In this document: positions 52,637 through 62,283 of the stretch, piece by piece
Position numbering within the stretch: the stretch's first letter is position 1
Layout of the letters: every line of letters starts with the position of its first letter
Source: Bog-473 sp963791455
GTDB lineage: Bacteria; Actinomycetota; Acidimicrobiia; Acidimicrobiales; RAAP-2
Assembly: GCA_963791455.1 (NCBI GenBank)
Contig: CAWBSM010000005.1
Coordinates: 186,001 to 250,000, forward strand
Reading direction: 5' to 3'
DNA length: 64,000 nt
Notes under the pieces: model-generated
Told to the model about the DNA's origin: nothing
Database searches by the model: none
The model's input: only the letters and a program-made list of their open reading frames with translations
Program-made: the position numbers and the translations under genes

Positions 52637-53245
52637 GTGTTCGAAGTGCGCTTCCACGGCCGAGGCGGGCAGGGCGTCGTGACCGCCGCCGACCTCCTGG
52701 CGCTGGCGGCGTTCGAGCAGGGTCGGTTCGCGCAGTCGTTCCCCAGCTTCGGTTCGGAGCGCATGGGTGCGCCGGTGGTGGCCTACTGCCGCCTCCACGA
52801 CCGGGAGATCCGGACCAGGGAGCCCGTCATGGAGCCGGACTGCGTCATCGTGATCGACCCCACGCTGGTGCACCAAGTCGACCTCTTCGCCGGGCTGGGG
52901 CCGGGGGGTTCTGTCCTGGTCAACTCGACGCGGACGTTCGACGAACTCGGTCTGGAGTCGCTGCGAGCCCGGTGCGGGGGCGATCACCTGATCACCGTGC
53001 CGGCGACCGAGGTGGCACAGCGCCAGGTCGGAAGGCCGTTGCCCAACGCAGCCATGCTCGGTGGGTTCGCCGCCTTGACGGCGGAGGTGTCGATGGGAGC
53101 GGTCGGCACGGCCATCCGGGAGCGGTTCCGCAAGGACCCTGGCGTCGCCGAGCGCAACGTGTCCGGTGCGGCCGAGGTCTTCCAGTACGTCCGCCAGGCG
53201 ATGGTGCTGAAGGGACAGGGGGTGCTCAGTGCTCCGGCAGATTGA
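52637..53245 (+). CDS. porG: 2-oxoacid:acceptor oxidoreductase gamma subunit
   Basis: 202 residues from a GTG at 52637. It begins VFEVRFHGRGGQGVVTAADL, the start of the POR gamma family, then SFPSFGSERMGAPVVAYCRL. It takes part in the pyruvate/2-oxoacid:ferredoxin oxidoreductase, which turns a 2-oxoacid into acyl-CoA and CO2. The much longer open frame from 51266 runs antisense through gap and is rejected. The alpha gene overlaps its end by 17 bases. Confidence 0.9.
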   Translation: MFEVRFHGRGGQGVVTAADLLALAAFEQGRFAQSFPSFGSERMGAPVVAYCRLHDREIRTREPVMEPDCVIVIDPTLVHQVDLFAGLGPGGSVLVNSTRTFDELGLESLRARCGGDHLITVPATEVAQRQVGRPLPNAAMLGGFAALTAEVSMGAVGTAIRERFRKDPGVAERNVSGAAEVFQYVRQAMVLKGQGVLSAPAD

Positions 53246-54482
53246 GGGCTCCCGGGCGGTGGCGGAAACAGTGGCGCTCTGCCGCCCCGAGGTCGTGTGC
53301 GCCTACCCCATCTCCCCCCAGACCCACATCATTGAGGCAGTCGGCGCGATGGTGAAGGCGGGTGAGCTCGCGCCCTGCGAGTTCATCAACGTGGAATCGG
53401 AATTCGCCGCCATGTCGGCGGCCATCGGCGCCTCGGCCGCCGGCGCCCGCACCTTCACCGCCACCGCCAGCCAGGGGCTCCTCTTCATGATGGAGGCGCT
53501 CTACAACGCCGGCGGACTCGGGCTGCCCGTCGTCATGACCCTGGCCAACCGTGCCGTGGGCGCTCCCATCAACATCTGGAACGACCACAGCGACGCCATG
53601 GCCGCCCGGGACGCCGGGTGGGTCCAACTGTTCGCCGAGACCAACCAGGCGGCCGCTGACCTGCACATTCAGGCCTATCGGCTCGCAGAGGAGCTGTCGG
53701 TCCCCGTCATGGTGTGCATGGACGGGTTCATCCTCACCCACGCGACCGAGCGGGTCGACATCCCCGAGCAGGACCAGGTCGACGCTTTCCTACCGCCCTA
53801 CGAGCCGCGCCAAGTGCTCGACCCGAACGATCCGGTCTCCATCGGTGCCATGGTCGGGCCCGAGGCCTTCGAGGAAGTCCGCTACCTCGCGCACGCACGC
53901 CAGCAACAAGCGCTTGGCCGCATCAGCGAGCTCGGGGAGGAGTTCGCCGAGGCATTCGGGCGTGATTCAGGCGGGCTGGTCCACCCCTACCGCAGCGCAG
54001 ACGCCGACGTGGTGGTGGTCGCCATGGGTTCGGTACTCGGGACGATCAAGGACATCATCGACATCCAACGCAGCGCTGGGCTGCGCGTTGGCGCACTCGG
54101 CATCACGTCGTTCCGCCCCTTCCCGATCGACGCCGTCTGCAATGCCCTCAAGGACGCCCGCCAGGTCGTCGTGGTGGAAAAGGCCTTCAGCGTCGGATTC
54201 GGCGGGGTGCTGTCGACCGATGTCGCTATGGCCCTCACGGGCCTCGCGGTGCCGGTCGCCACCGTCGTGGCCGGCCTCGGGGGGCGTGCGATCACGAAGG
54301 CATCGCTGCAACGGGTCGTCGAGGATGCCGCCCATGGTGAGCTCGGCCGGCTGACCTTCCTCGACCTAAACACGGCCTTGGTCGAGCGGGAGCTCGCGCG
54401 CATGGCCCACAGCCGGCGGTCGGGACCTTCGGCCGAGAACGTGCTCCGGGACCTCGGTGCCGTTGCTTCGAGGATCGGCTGA
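53229..54482 (+). CDS. porA: 2-oxoacid:ferredoxin oxidoreductase alpha subunit (pyruvate type)
   Basis: 417 residues from a GTG at 53229. The family start is CAYPISPQTHIIEAVG, followed by FINVESEFAAMSAAIGASAA and FTATASQGLLFMMEALYNAG, and the second domain has VVVVEKAFSVGFGGVL. This arrangement is closer to PorA (pyruvate) than to KorA (2-oxoglutarate), but the substrate should be regarded as probable only. The beta gene starts 2 bases after the stop. Confidence 0.9.
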   Translation: MLRQIEGSRAVAETVALCRPEVVCAYPISPQTHIIEAVGAMVKAGELAPCEFINVESEFAAMSAAIGASAAGARTFTATASQGLLFMMEALYNAGGLGLPVVMTLANRAVGAPINIWNDHSDAMAARDAGWVQLFAETNQAAADLHIQAYRLAEELSVPVMVCMDGFILTHATERVDIPEQDQVDAFLPPYEPRQVLDPNDPVSIGAMVGPEAFEEVRYLAHARQQQALGRISELGEEFAEAFGRDSGGLVHPYRSADADVVVVAMGSVLGTIKDIIDIQRSAGLRVGALGITSFRPFPIDAVCNALKDARQVVVVEKAFSVGFGGVLSTDVAMALTGLAVPVATVVAGLGGRAITKASLQRVVEDAAHGELGRLTFLDLNTALVERELARMAHSRRSGPSAENVLRDLGAVASRIG

Positions 54483-54484
54483 CG

Positions 54485-55495
54485 ATGGCGGTCCGCTTCT
54501 ACCAGGTCGGGAGCTTCGCCGTCGGCAACCGGCTCGTCGATGTCGATCGTCGCACCGTCCAGGCTGGCGCCGAGCGGTCGAATTCCCTCACCTCGGGGCA
54601 CCGGGCCTGCCAGGGCTGCGGGGAGGCCCTCGGTGCCCGCTATGCGCTCGACGCCGCCATGCGCGCCACGGGCGGGCAGATGGTGGCCGTGAACGCAACC
54701 GGGTGCCTCGAGGTGTTCTCGACCCCCTACCCCGAGACGTCGTGGCAGATCGCCTGGCTCCACTCCCTCTTCGGCAATGCGCCGGCGGTCGCGACCGGCA
54801 TTGCAGCGGCTCTGCGGGCCAAGGGCCGCGGCGCGACCAGGGTCATCGGACAGGCCGGCGACGGGGGCACAGTCGACATCGGCTTCGGGTGCCTCTCAGG
54901 CATGTTCGAGCGCAACGACGACGTCCTGTTCATCTGTTACGACAACGAGGCCTACATGAACACCGGCGTCCAGCGGTCCGGCGCAACCCCGCCGGCGGCG
55001 CGTACGGCGACGACCGAGGCGGTCGGACCCAATCCGGGCAACTCCTTCGGGCAGGGCAAGAACATGCCCGAGCTCGCCATGGCGCACGGGATCCCCTATG
55101 TGGCGACCGCGAGCGTGGCAGACCTCCACGATCTGGAGGACAAGGTGACCCGGGCCATGGAGATCCACGGGGCGCGGTACATCCACATTCTGGTGACGTG
55201 CCCTCTCGGGTGGGGTTCCGCCGCCAGCGACACGGTCCGGATCGCCCGGCTGGCCACCCAGACGGGGCTGTTTCCGGTCTTCGAAGCCGAGCACGGCGAG
55301 GTCACATGCTCCACCGGGATCCGCCGCCTGGCCCCTGTGACCGATTACCTGCGCCTGCAGACCCGGTTCGGCCACCTCTTCGACCAGGAGGGGAACGTCA
55401 CCCGACCTGACATCGTCGACGCGTTGCAGGCGATGGCAGACCGCAACATCCGACGCTATGGCCTGATGGAGGAATCCGAGGGGGCGCCCACGTAA
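54485..55495 (+). CDS. porB: 2-oxoacid:ferredoxin oxidoreductase beta subunit (TPP-binding)
   Basis: 336 residues. Cluster cysteines are in HRACQGCGEALG; the thiamine-diphosphate motif GDG...N appears as IGQAGDGGTVDIGFG, then CYDNEAYMNTG; and the NATGCLEVFSTPYPETSWQI block is typical of PorB. With the alpha and gamma subunits it forms the catalytic part. The stop TAA shares one base with the ATG of the following gene (TAATG). Confidence 0.92.
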   Translation: MAVRFYQVGSFAVGNRLVDVDRRTVQAGAERSNSLTSGHRACQGCGEALGARYALDAAMRATGGQMVAVNATGCLEVFSTPYPETSWQIAWLHSLFGNAPAVATGIAAALRAKGRGATRVIGQAGDGGTVDIGFGCLSGMFERNDDVLFICYDNEAYMNTGVQRSGATPPAARTATTEAVGPNPGNSFGQGKNMPELAMAHGIPYVATASVADLHDLEDKVTRAMEIHGARYIHILVTCPLGWGSAASDTVRIARLATQTGLFPVFEAEHGEVTCSTGIRRLAPVTDYLRLQTRFGHLFDQEGNVTRPDIVDALQAMADRNIRRYGLMEESEGAPT

Positions 55496-57120
55496 TGGAG
55501 AAGCCCTTCGCCATCACTCTCGAGGTCGGATCCAGCCTGGCCAACAAGACGGGCAGCTGGCGGGTCGAGCGCCCGGTGTACGTGGACCGGATGCCGCCGT
55601 GCAACAACGCTTGCCCCGCCGGCGAGAACATCCAGCAATGGCTGTACCTGGCCGAGGACGGCTCCTATGAGGCGGCGTGGCGCCAGATCATGCGCGACAA
55701 TCCTTTCCCCGCCGTCATGGGCCGGGCCTGCTTCCACGCGTGCCAGTCCGTGTGCAACCGGGCCACGGTGGACGAGGCGGTCGGCATCAACGCCGTTGAA
55801 CGCTTCTTGGGCGACCGGGCGATCGAAGAAGGATGGCGACCCGACGCTGCGGGCTCGCCCAGCGGGAAGCGCGTGCTTGTCGTCGGGTCCGGGCCCGCAG
55901 GCCTGGCCGCCGCCTACCATCTGCGGCTGCTCGGACACGAGGTGGTGGTCCACGAGTCGTCACCGCTCCCGGGCGGGATGATGCGCTACGGTATTCCCGC
56001 CTACCGCCTGCCCAGACGCGTTGTCGACGCCGAGATCGACCGCATCGTGGCCATGGGCTTGACGATGGAGTGCGGGCGGCCCATCGTGGACCTTGAGGCC
56101 ACGATCAAGGACGGGGGCTTCGACGCCGCCTTCGTGGCCGTGGGTGCCCAGCGCGGCCGGCACGCCGACATTCCGGCCGGGGACTCGCCCCGCATCCTCG
56201 ACGCCGTGTCGATCCTCCGGGACACAGAGAGCACCGAGGCGCCGGCTCTGGGCCGGCGGGTCGTGATCTACGGCGGGGGGGACACGGCGATGGACGCCGC
56301 CCGCACGGCGCGGCGACTCGGAGCCGAGGATGCTGTGGTCGTCTACCGCCGCACTCCCGAGCGGATGCCGGCCGACGTGGAGGAGGTCCACGACGCCGTC
56401 GACGAGGGGGTGCGCCTCAAGTGGCTCTCGACCATCGTCAACGACGAAGGCGGCCTGCTGACCATTGAGCGAATGGAACTGGACGGGTCTGGTTTCCCCC
56501 AGCCCACCGGCGAATTCGAGGAACTGCCCGCGGACACGCTGGTCCTGGCCCTGGGACAGGAAGCCGACCTCAGCCTCCTGCACTCCCTGCCCGACGTGCA
56601 CACCGAGGTCGGCCTGGTCATGGTCGGACCTGACCTGATGTCCGGTCACCCCGGCGTCTTCGCCGGCGGCGACATGGTGGCGGGGGCCCGCACCCTGACC
56701 GACGCCACTGGGCACGGAAAGAAGGCGGCGCGGGCCATCGACGCGTGGCTGGACGGTCGTATCTTCGACCGTCCGGCCCGCCCCGCCCCCGCCACTCGGG
56801 AGCACCTCAACACCTGGTATTACGCGGACGCGCCCAAGTCGGTCCGGCCCCGCCTCGACGCCGCTCGGCGCGCCTCCACCTTCGACGAAGTAGTGGGTGG
56901 CCTCGACGACTCGACCGCCCTCTACGAGGCCCGGCGATGTCTGTCGTGCGGCAACTGCTTCCAGTGCGACAACTGCTTCGGGGTGTGCCCCGACAATGCC
57001 GTCATGAAGGTCGACGAGGCCCACGGATACCGCTTCGACTACGACTTCTGCAAGGGCTGCGGGCTGTGCGTGCAGGAATGCCCCTGCGGGGCCATTGCGA
57101 TGGAGCCGGAAGAGATCTGA
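55495..57120 (+). CDS. GltD-like NAD(P)H oxidoreductase fused to a two-cluster ferredoxin domain
   Basis: 541 residues. Residues about 1-125 are the cysteine-rich domain of GltD-like proteins (PPCNNACPAGENIQQWL, GRACFHACQSVCNR). Then come the FAD site (VLVVGSGPAGLAAAYHLRLL), the NAD(P) site (VVIYGGGDTAMDAARTARRL) and GVFAGGDMVAGARTLT. The C-terminal 70 residues hold two 4Fe-4S motifs (CGNCFQCDNCFGVCP, CKGCGLCVQECPCG). No separate delta ferredoxin gene exists in this operon, so this domain probably takes that role and hands electrons to NAD(P). Confidence 0.88.
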   Translation: MEKPFAITLEVGSSLANKTGSWRVERPVYVDRMPPCNNACPAGENIQQWLYLAEDGSYEAAWRQIMRDNPFPAVMGRACFHACQSVCNRATVDEAVGINAVERFLGDRAIEEGWRPDAAGSPSGKRVLVVGSGPAGLAAAYHLRLLGHEVVVHESSPLPGGMMRYGIPAYRLPRRVVDAEIDRIVAMGLTMECGRPIVDLEATIKDGGFDAAFVAVGAQRGRHADIPAGDSPRILDAVSILRDTESTEAPALGRRVVIYGGGDTAMDAARTARRLGAEDAVVVYRRTPERMPADVEEVHDAVDEGVRLKWLSTIVNDEGGLLTIERMELDGSGFPQPTGEFEELPADTLVLALGQEADLSLLHSLPDVHTEVGLVMVGPDLMSGHPGVFAGGDMVAGARTLTDATGHGKKAARAIDAWLDGRIFDRPARPAPATREHLNTWYYADAPKSVRPRLDAARRASTFDEVVGGLDDSTALYEARRCLSCGNCFQCDNCFGVCPDNAVMKVDEAHGYRFDYDFCKGCGLCVQECPCGAIAMEPEEI

Positions 57121-57160
57121 CCCCTCGGCCCGAGACGCCCAGAGTGAAGGCGGAGACCGC

Positions 57161-59483
57161 CTAACGCCCGGGTCGGTGACCGATGGACTTGCGGGGCGCC
57201 ACGCTGTGACTTTCGGGCCGTCCCGGCACGGTCGCCTCGAGGAGCATCCGCCACTCGGCGGCGGCGACGCTCTGGCGGACGGCCTCGACGGCGTCCGGGT
57301 TCACCGAGATGGAGGTGATCCCCTGCCGCACCAGATGCTCGGCGAAAGCGGGCCGGTTCGACGCGGCCTGTCCGCACAGTGACGACGTGGTCCCCGCCTC
57401 CTTGGCGCCACCGATGATGCGCCCGATGGCGTCCAGTACCGCCGGGTCGGCCTCGTCGAACACATCTGCACAGATCTGGGAGTCCCGATCGACCCCGAGC
57501 ATCAGCTGGGTGAGGTCGTTGCTACCGATGGAGACGGCGGATATCCCCATCGTTGCGTAGGTCGGGATCCAGTAGGCCACCGAAGGCACCTCTGCCATCA
57601 CCCAGACCGGGATGGAACCGGCCAGTCGGCTGGCGTCGACCACCTCGAGGCAGGCCTCGAGCTCCCAAGCCGTGCGCACGAAGGGGATCATCAGCACGAT
57701 GTTGGGGGTCTCCTCCAGAACGCGGGCCAGCACGTCGAGCTCGAGGCGGAACAGGTCGGGTTCGCGGACGTAGCGGTAGCAACCGCGGTAGCCGATCATG
57801 GGGTTCTCCTCTTGAGGTTCGAACTTGTCGCCCCCCTCGAGGTTGGAGAACTCGTTGGACCGGAAGTCGATGCTCCTGTACACGACAGGGCGGGGCTCGA
57901 ACGCCCGCGTGATGTGCAGGAGCGACTTGGCCATGCTCTCGATGAACGTCTTGTCCTCGCGGCGCTCAAGCAGCAGGCGGGGGTGCACCCCGCCCAGGGC
58001 GTCGGTAACCATGAACTCGGCCCGCAGAAGGCCGACCCCGTCCACGGGGAGGGCCGCCACCTCTTCGGCGTGCTCGGCGAAGGCCAGGTTCACATAGATC
58101 CGGGTGGCAAGCGCTCCGGCGCGGCTCGGAGGCGATGCGGGGGCGGAGGTTGGCGCCGTCACCACTGGCTGCGCCGCCACGGCTCCTTCGGTCACCGTGC
58201 CATGGCCACCGTCGACCGTGACAAGCTCGCCGTCGCGCAGCACGGTCGTGGCGTTGCGGGCGCCCACGACGGCAGGCACGCCGAGCTCACGCGAGACGAT
58301 CGCGGCGTGGCAGGTCATGCCCCCGCCATCGGTGACCACCGCCGCAGCCCGGCGCATGGTGGGCACCCAGTCCGGGCTGGTCATGGGCGCCACGAGGACC
58401 TCGCCCGCCTGGAGGCGGTGCCCCTCGTCGGGCGTCTGCAACACCCGCACGACACCCGACGCACGGCCCGCCGAAGCAGCCAGGCCTTGGACCAGGAGCG
58501 CCCCCTCGTCGGCCCGCGTCACGCGAGCGCCACCGACGCCCCCGACGGCAGTGACCGGGCGGGACTGGACGAGGAAGGTGTGACCACCTGCCACGGCCCA
58601 CTCCATGTCCTGGGCGGAGCCGTAGTGGTGCTCGGCGGCCAGGCCCAAACGGGCCAGCTCGACCGCCTCGTCATCGGTGAGCACCCGGCGGCTGCCCTCG
58701 GCAGGGCTGAGCTCCACCCGCTGGTCGTCGCCGTCGGGCCCGCGCTCGATCTTGAAGTGCTGTGCGCCGACCCGGACGTGGAGGAGACGCGGCCCGTTCT
58801 TGTCGATGACATACGTGTCGGGCTCGACCATCCCGCTCACGACCACCTCACCCTGACCGAAGGCGGCCTCGATCACGATGTGATCCATCTCGCCAGTCGA
58901 GGGTCCACAGTGAACATCACACCGGAGCGCTCGGAGGGGATCATCTCCTGGACCACTACGGCGATGGCCGGCTCCGCGGTGAGGCTGTTGTCGCCGCGGT
59001 AGAAGATGGACCGGGCCCCCACAGCGAGGCCCAGCAGTCCACGATGCGTGCCAACACCTCGTCCCTCCCGGCCACGTTGGTGAAAGTCTCGTTCATGCCG
59101 GCGAATGAGGTTCCCTCGGCGTCCTCGCCAATCCCCGACGACCGTACGGCGACACGCACGTCGGCACCGAGACGCTCGTAGGCGGAGATCACGGCGGTCG
59201 CCAGTCCATCGGGAACGGGAACCGAGTGCACAAGGTCCTTCGTCTCGTCGGCCAGGCGGTCGAGGTCATCCTGTGACGCGTCGCGCGCCTCGCCAAGGAT
59301 GGCCACCAACCTCTCCCGGACGCCGGCTCGGGCGAGGGCGTCGAGATAGGCCTCGCCGGTGATGACGAATCCCGGCGGCACGGGAAGCCCACCTGCGGTC
59401 AGCTCTCCCAGGTTGGCACCCTTGCCACCCACGGAACCGGTGTCACTGAGCCGAATCTCCTCGAACCATCGAATTGGCTGCAT
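57161..59483 (-). pseudogene. ppsA: phosphoenolpyruvate synthase, two frameshifts
   Basis: From the ATG at 59483 (AAAGGAG upstream) the ATP-grasp part reads GGKGANLGELTAGGLPVPPG and RVAVRSSGIGEDAEGTSFAG. Near 59016 one base is missing, a short middle piece (AEPAIAVVVQEMIPSERSGV) continues in a second frame, and near 58900 the frame changes again. The rest runs on to 57161 with the phosphohistidine site TDGGGMTCHAAIVSREL and the PEP-site blocks. Repaired length is about 774 residues, normal for PpsA. It would make PEP from pyruvate. Two close single-base shifts may be sequencing errors. Confidence 0.85.
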
Positions 59484-59557
59484 ACCACCGCTCCTTTGCC
59501 GTCGGTCGACTTCGCCGTCTCTCTTCGATCGTGTCTGATCGTCGAGGATTTTCGATA

Positions 59558-59571
59558 GGGACCAACGTCCC
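59558..59571. promoter_or_regulatory. DosR-type box, GGGACCAACGTCCC
   Basis: Between the divergent ppsA (74 bases to the left) and the acetyl-CoA hydrolase gene. One of the closest matches to the pattern in the window. Confidence 0.8.
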
Positions 59572-59592
59572 TGTTTCCAGGGTTGTGCATTT

Positions 59593-60849
59593 GTGACACT
59601 GGGCGCGGTGAGAATGCTTACATTCGACGAGGTCGTGCAGCTGTTGCGTTCCCTCGGCCCCAGCGAGCCCCGGGTCGTCATTTCTGGGAATTCCGCCACA
59701 CCGAGAACCCTGGTTCAGGCCCTGCTCGCCGCTCGGGAGCGGTGCCGCGTCTTTCAATTGAACGCTCAATCAGGTTTTTCCGACAACACTTCGTTCATCA
59801 GCGAGACGCCATTCGTGGGGCCGGGCGTGCGGTGCGATCCCATGCTCGACTACCTCCCGATGCGCCTCTCGCTGGTGCCGCGGCTGTTCAGCACGGTGCG
59901 CCCAGTGGACGCCGTGTTGATCCACACCTCGTTGCCGCACGAGGGCAAGGTTTCGCTCGGCATCGAGGTCAACATCCTCCCCGCCGCCATTGAGCAGGCC
60001 CGTGCCCGAGGCGGCCTGGTCATTGCCCAGATGAACTCGCGTATGCCCTACACCTTCGGCGACGGGGAGATCCGGCTGGACCTGATCGATGGAGCGCTAG
60101 AGGTCGATGCAGCGCTGGCGACGCCTCCTGTCGTGAAGCCCAGCGACGCAGCGCAGATCATCGGCGAGCGGATTGCCCGGTTCGCCGAGGACGGGACCAC
60201 ACTGCAGCTGGGCATCGGGCTCATCCCCACCATCGCCGCGACGAGAATGTCGCACTTGCACCTTCTGAGGGTCTGGTCGGAGATGATCAGCGACGGTGTG
60301 CTCGCATTGGATCAGGCTGGTGCGCTCGATCCCGACCACCCGGTGACAACCTCCTTTCTCGTCGGCACACAGGAGCTCTACGGGTGGGCCGACCGGAACC
60401 TGGGCGTGCGGATGCGGCGCACAGAGACGGTCAACGACCCCTCCCGGATCGCGGCGCACCGGACGATGCTCTCCGTCAACGCCGCCATGCAGGTCGACCT
60501 CTTCGCCCAAGCCAACGCCAGCTTCGTCGAGGACCGGATCCACTCGGGGTTCGGCGGCCAGCCCGACTTCGTAAGCGGAGCCCTGCACTCGAAGGGCGGT
60601 CACGCCGTCGTCGCCCTGCACGCCTGGCACGACAAGACCGACACCTCGACCGTGGTGCCGATTCTCACCAACCCGGTCACTTCCTTCCAGCATTCGGCCA
60701 TCGTGAGCGAGCACGGGTGCGCCGAGCTCTTCGGGCGCTCCCAACACTCCCAGGCTCAGCTCATCATCGAACAGGTCGCCGACCCCCGTGCCCGCCCGCA
60801 GCTGGCCGAGGCGTCGGCGCGCCTCGGCCTGCGGCGCGGGCTTCGATGA
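59593..60849 (+). CDS. acetyl-CoA hydrolase/transferase family protein
   Basis: 418 residues of the CoA-transferase family I (acetate or 4-hydroxybutyrate CoA-transferase type). Recognisable parts are PRVVISGNSATPRTLVQALL, IHTSLPHEGKVSLGIEVNI, TTLQLGIGLIPTIAAT and the C-terminal SEHGCAELFGRSQHSQAQLI. It can release acetate from acetyl-CoA or swap CoA between acids. A GTG at 59593 gives the longest form, but it lies only 21 bases from the box; the ATG at 59614 leaves 42 bases, fits the usual distance, and may be the real start. Confidence 0.85.
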   Translation: MTLGAVRMLTFDEVVQLLRSLGPSEPRVVISGNSATPRTLVQALLAARERCRVFQLNAQSGFSDNTSFISETPFVGPGVRCDPMLDYLPMRLSLVPRLFSTVRPVDAVLIHTSLPHEGKVSLGIEVNILPAAIEQARARGGLVIAQMNSRMPYTFGDGEIRLDLIDGALEVDAALATPPVVKPSDAAQIIGERIARFAEDGTTLQLGIGLIPTIAATRMSHLHLLRVWSEMISDGVLALDQAGALDPDHPVTTSFLVGTQELYGWADRNLGVRMRRTETVNDPSRIAAHRTMLSVNAAMQVDLFAQANASFVEDRIHSGFGGQPDFVSGALHSKGGHAVVALHAWHDKTDTSTVVPILTNPVTSFQHSAIVSEHGCAELFGRSQHSQAQLIIEQVADPRARPQLAEASARLGLRRGLR

Positions 60850-61051
60850 GGAGTTCAGGGCGAGTCCCGGCTCGTCGTCCTCGCGCCAATGACGCGCACA
60901 GGGTCGGTCGCTGCCATCGGGCTCGTCATGCCACCCTACGAGGGCGACAGACAGATAGGGATCGTCGAACCGGTTCCGGAGCCCCACTCATTGCCCTGTA
61001 GCCGGCACCGATCGGTCGGTTCCGTGGGGCATATGGTCCTGGGCGGCAGTA

Positions 61052-61065
61052 GGGACCTAAGTCCA
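61052..61065. promoter_or_regulatory. DosR-type box, GGGACCTAAGTCCA
   Basis: One mismatch in the last base; 68 bases upstream of the PfkB start at 61134. The GGGACCTAAGTCC core is the closest in the window to the mycobacterial motif. Confidence 0.75.
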
Positions 61066-61133
61066 TTGATGGGCACGGCGAGCCTCTTCGTGACCTAATG
61101 CCCTAACGGACGCAGGCGACCCGGTGGTGACAT

Positions 61134-62139
61134 ATGCCTATGGCTGGACTGGACGTGCTCAGCGTGGGCGATGCTGCGACCGACGTCTTCATCCGGCTGT
61201 CCGACCGGCACGTCCGAGTCTGGGAGGATGACGACGGTCACTGGATGGACCTCCCGTTCGGCGGAAAGGTCCCATTCGAATTCGCGCTGGACGGTGGAGG
61301 CGGGCGGGAACGCCCCCAACGCTGCAGTCGGTTTCTCGCGCCTCGGGCTGGCCACGGCAATTGCGGCCCACGTCGGGAACGACCAGACCGGCCGTGACAT
61401 GGAGGCGGCTCTGCACCGCGAGGGCGTTGACACCCATCTCGTGAGATTCGATCCCGGGCAATCGAGCAACCGCAACTTCGTGCTGTGGTTCGGCCAGGAC
61501 CGCACGATCCTGGTCCGCCACGAACTGTACGACTATCACTGGCCCCACCTGAGCCCTCGCGAGGTCCCCCGATGGGTCTACCTGAGCTCTGTCGGTGCTG
61601 ACGCTCCCGAGTACTTCGACCGGATTGTGGCGTGGCTCGACGCCGAGCCCTCGGTGCGGCTTGCGTTTCAGCCCGGCACGCTCCAGATCGCCCAGGGCTT
61701 CAGGCCTTTCATGGGGTTGTACCGGAGAGCACACGTCCTGATCTGCAACCGCGAGGAGGCGGTGGAGATCGGAGGCGGCAACCACTCCGAGGTTGCCGAT
61801 CTGCTGACCTCCCTCCACCGACTCGGGCCGGAAATCGTCGTTGTCACCGACGGTCCCGAGGGCGCCTATGCGTTTGACGGAATACAGCGCTTGCGCGTCC
61901 CGTCGTATCTCGACCCGGCGGCGCCAATGGAGCGAACCGGTGCTGGGGATGCATTCTCGTCCACACTTGTCGCCGCGTTGATCAAGGGTCGCCCATTGCG
62001 CGAGGCGCTGGCATGGGCCCCGATCAACGCGATGAGCGTGGTCCAGCAGGTGGGGTCTCAAACCGGCCTCCTCAGCGAGGGCGAGCTGCTCGAGCTGCTC
62101 AAGTGTGCTCCGGAGACCTACGTCGTCACCTCCTGGTGA
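61134..62139 (+). pseudogene. PfkB family carbohydrate kinase, one frameshift
   Basis: The start MPMAGLDVLSVGDAATDVFI is in one frame and breaks after FEFALD near 61292, where one extra base seems present. The rest continues as VEAGGNAPNAAVGFSRLGLA, IVVVTDGPEGAYAFDG and the ATP/active-site motif MERTGAGDAFSSTLVAAL. All PfkB features (GGNAPNAA, DTxGAGD-like) are then complete at about 334 residues. A PfkB gene is also part of the mycobacterial DosR regulon. A miscalled base is as likely as a real mutation. Confidence 0.82.
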
Positions 62140-62283
62140 CTCCGGGGTTGCGCTTGGCCAAGGTGGCCTCCGACCCGGTACGAACGGGCGCTCAGAGCTC
62201 GCTCGCCGACGAAGATGTGATCGATCCCGGATGTTGAACTTGGTTTGCGCAGTTACCTTCATAGTGGCTGGAGCTGCGGTCGT

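Noticed and set aside
61027..61040. GGGCATATGGTCCT, possible second box before PfkB
   Set aside because: The centre does not fit and the 25-base spacing is outside the 21-23 range seen at other sites.
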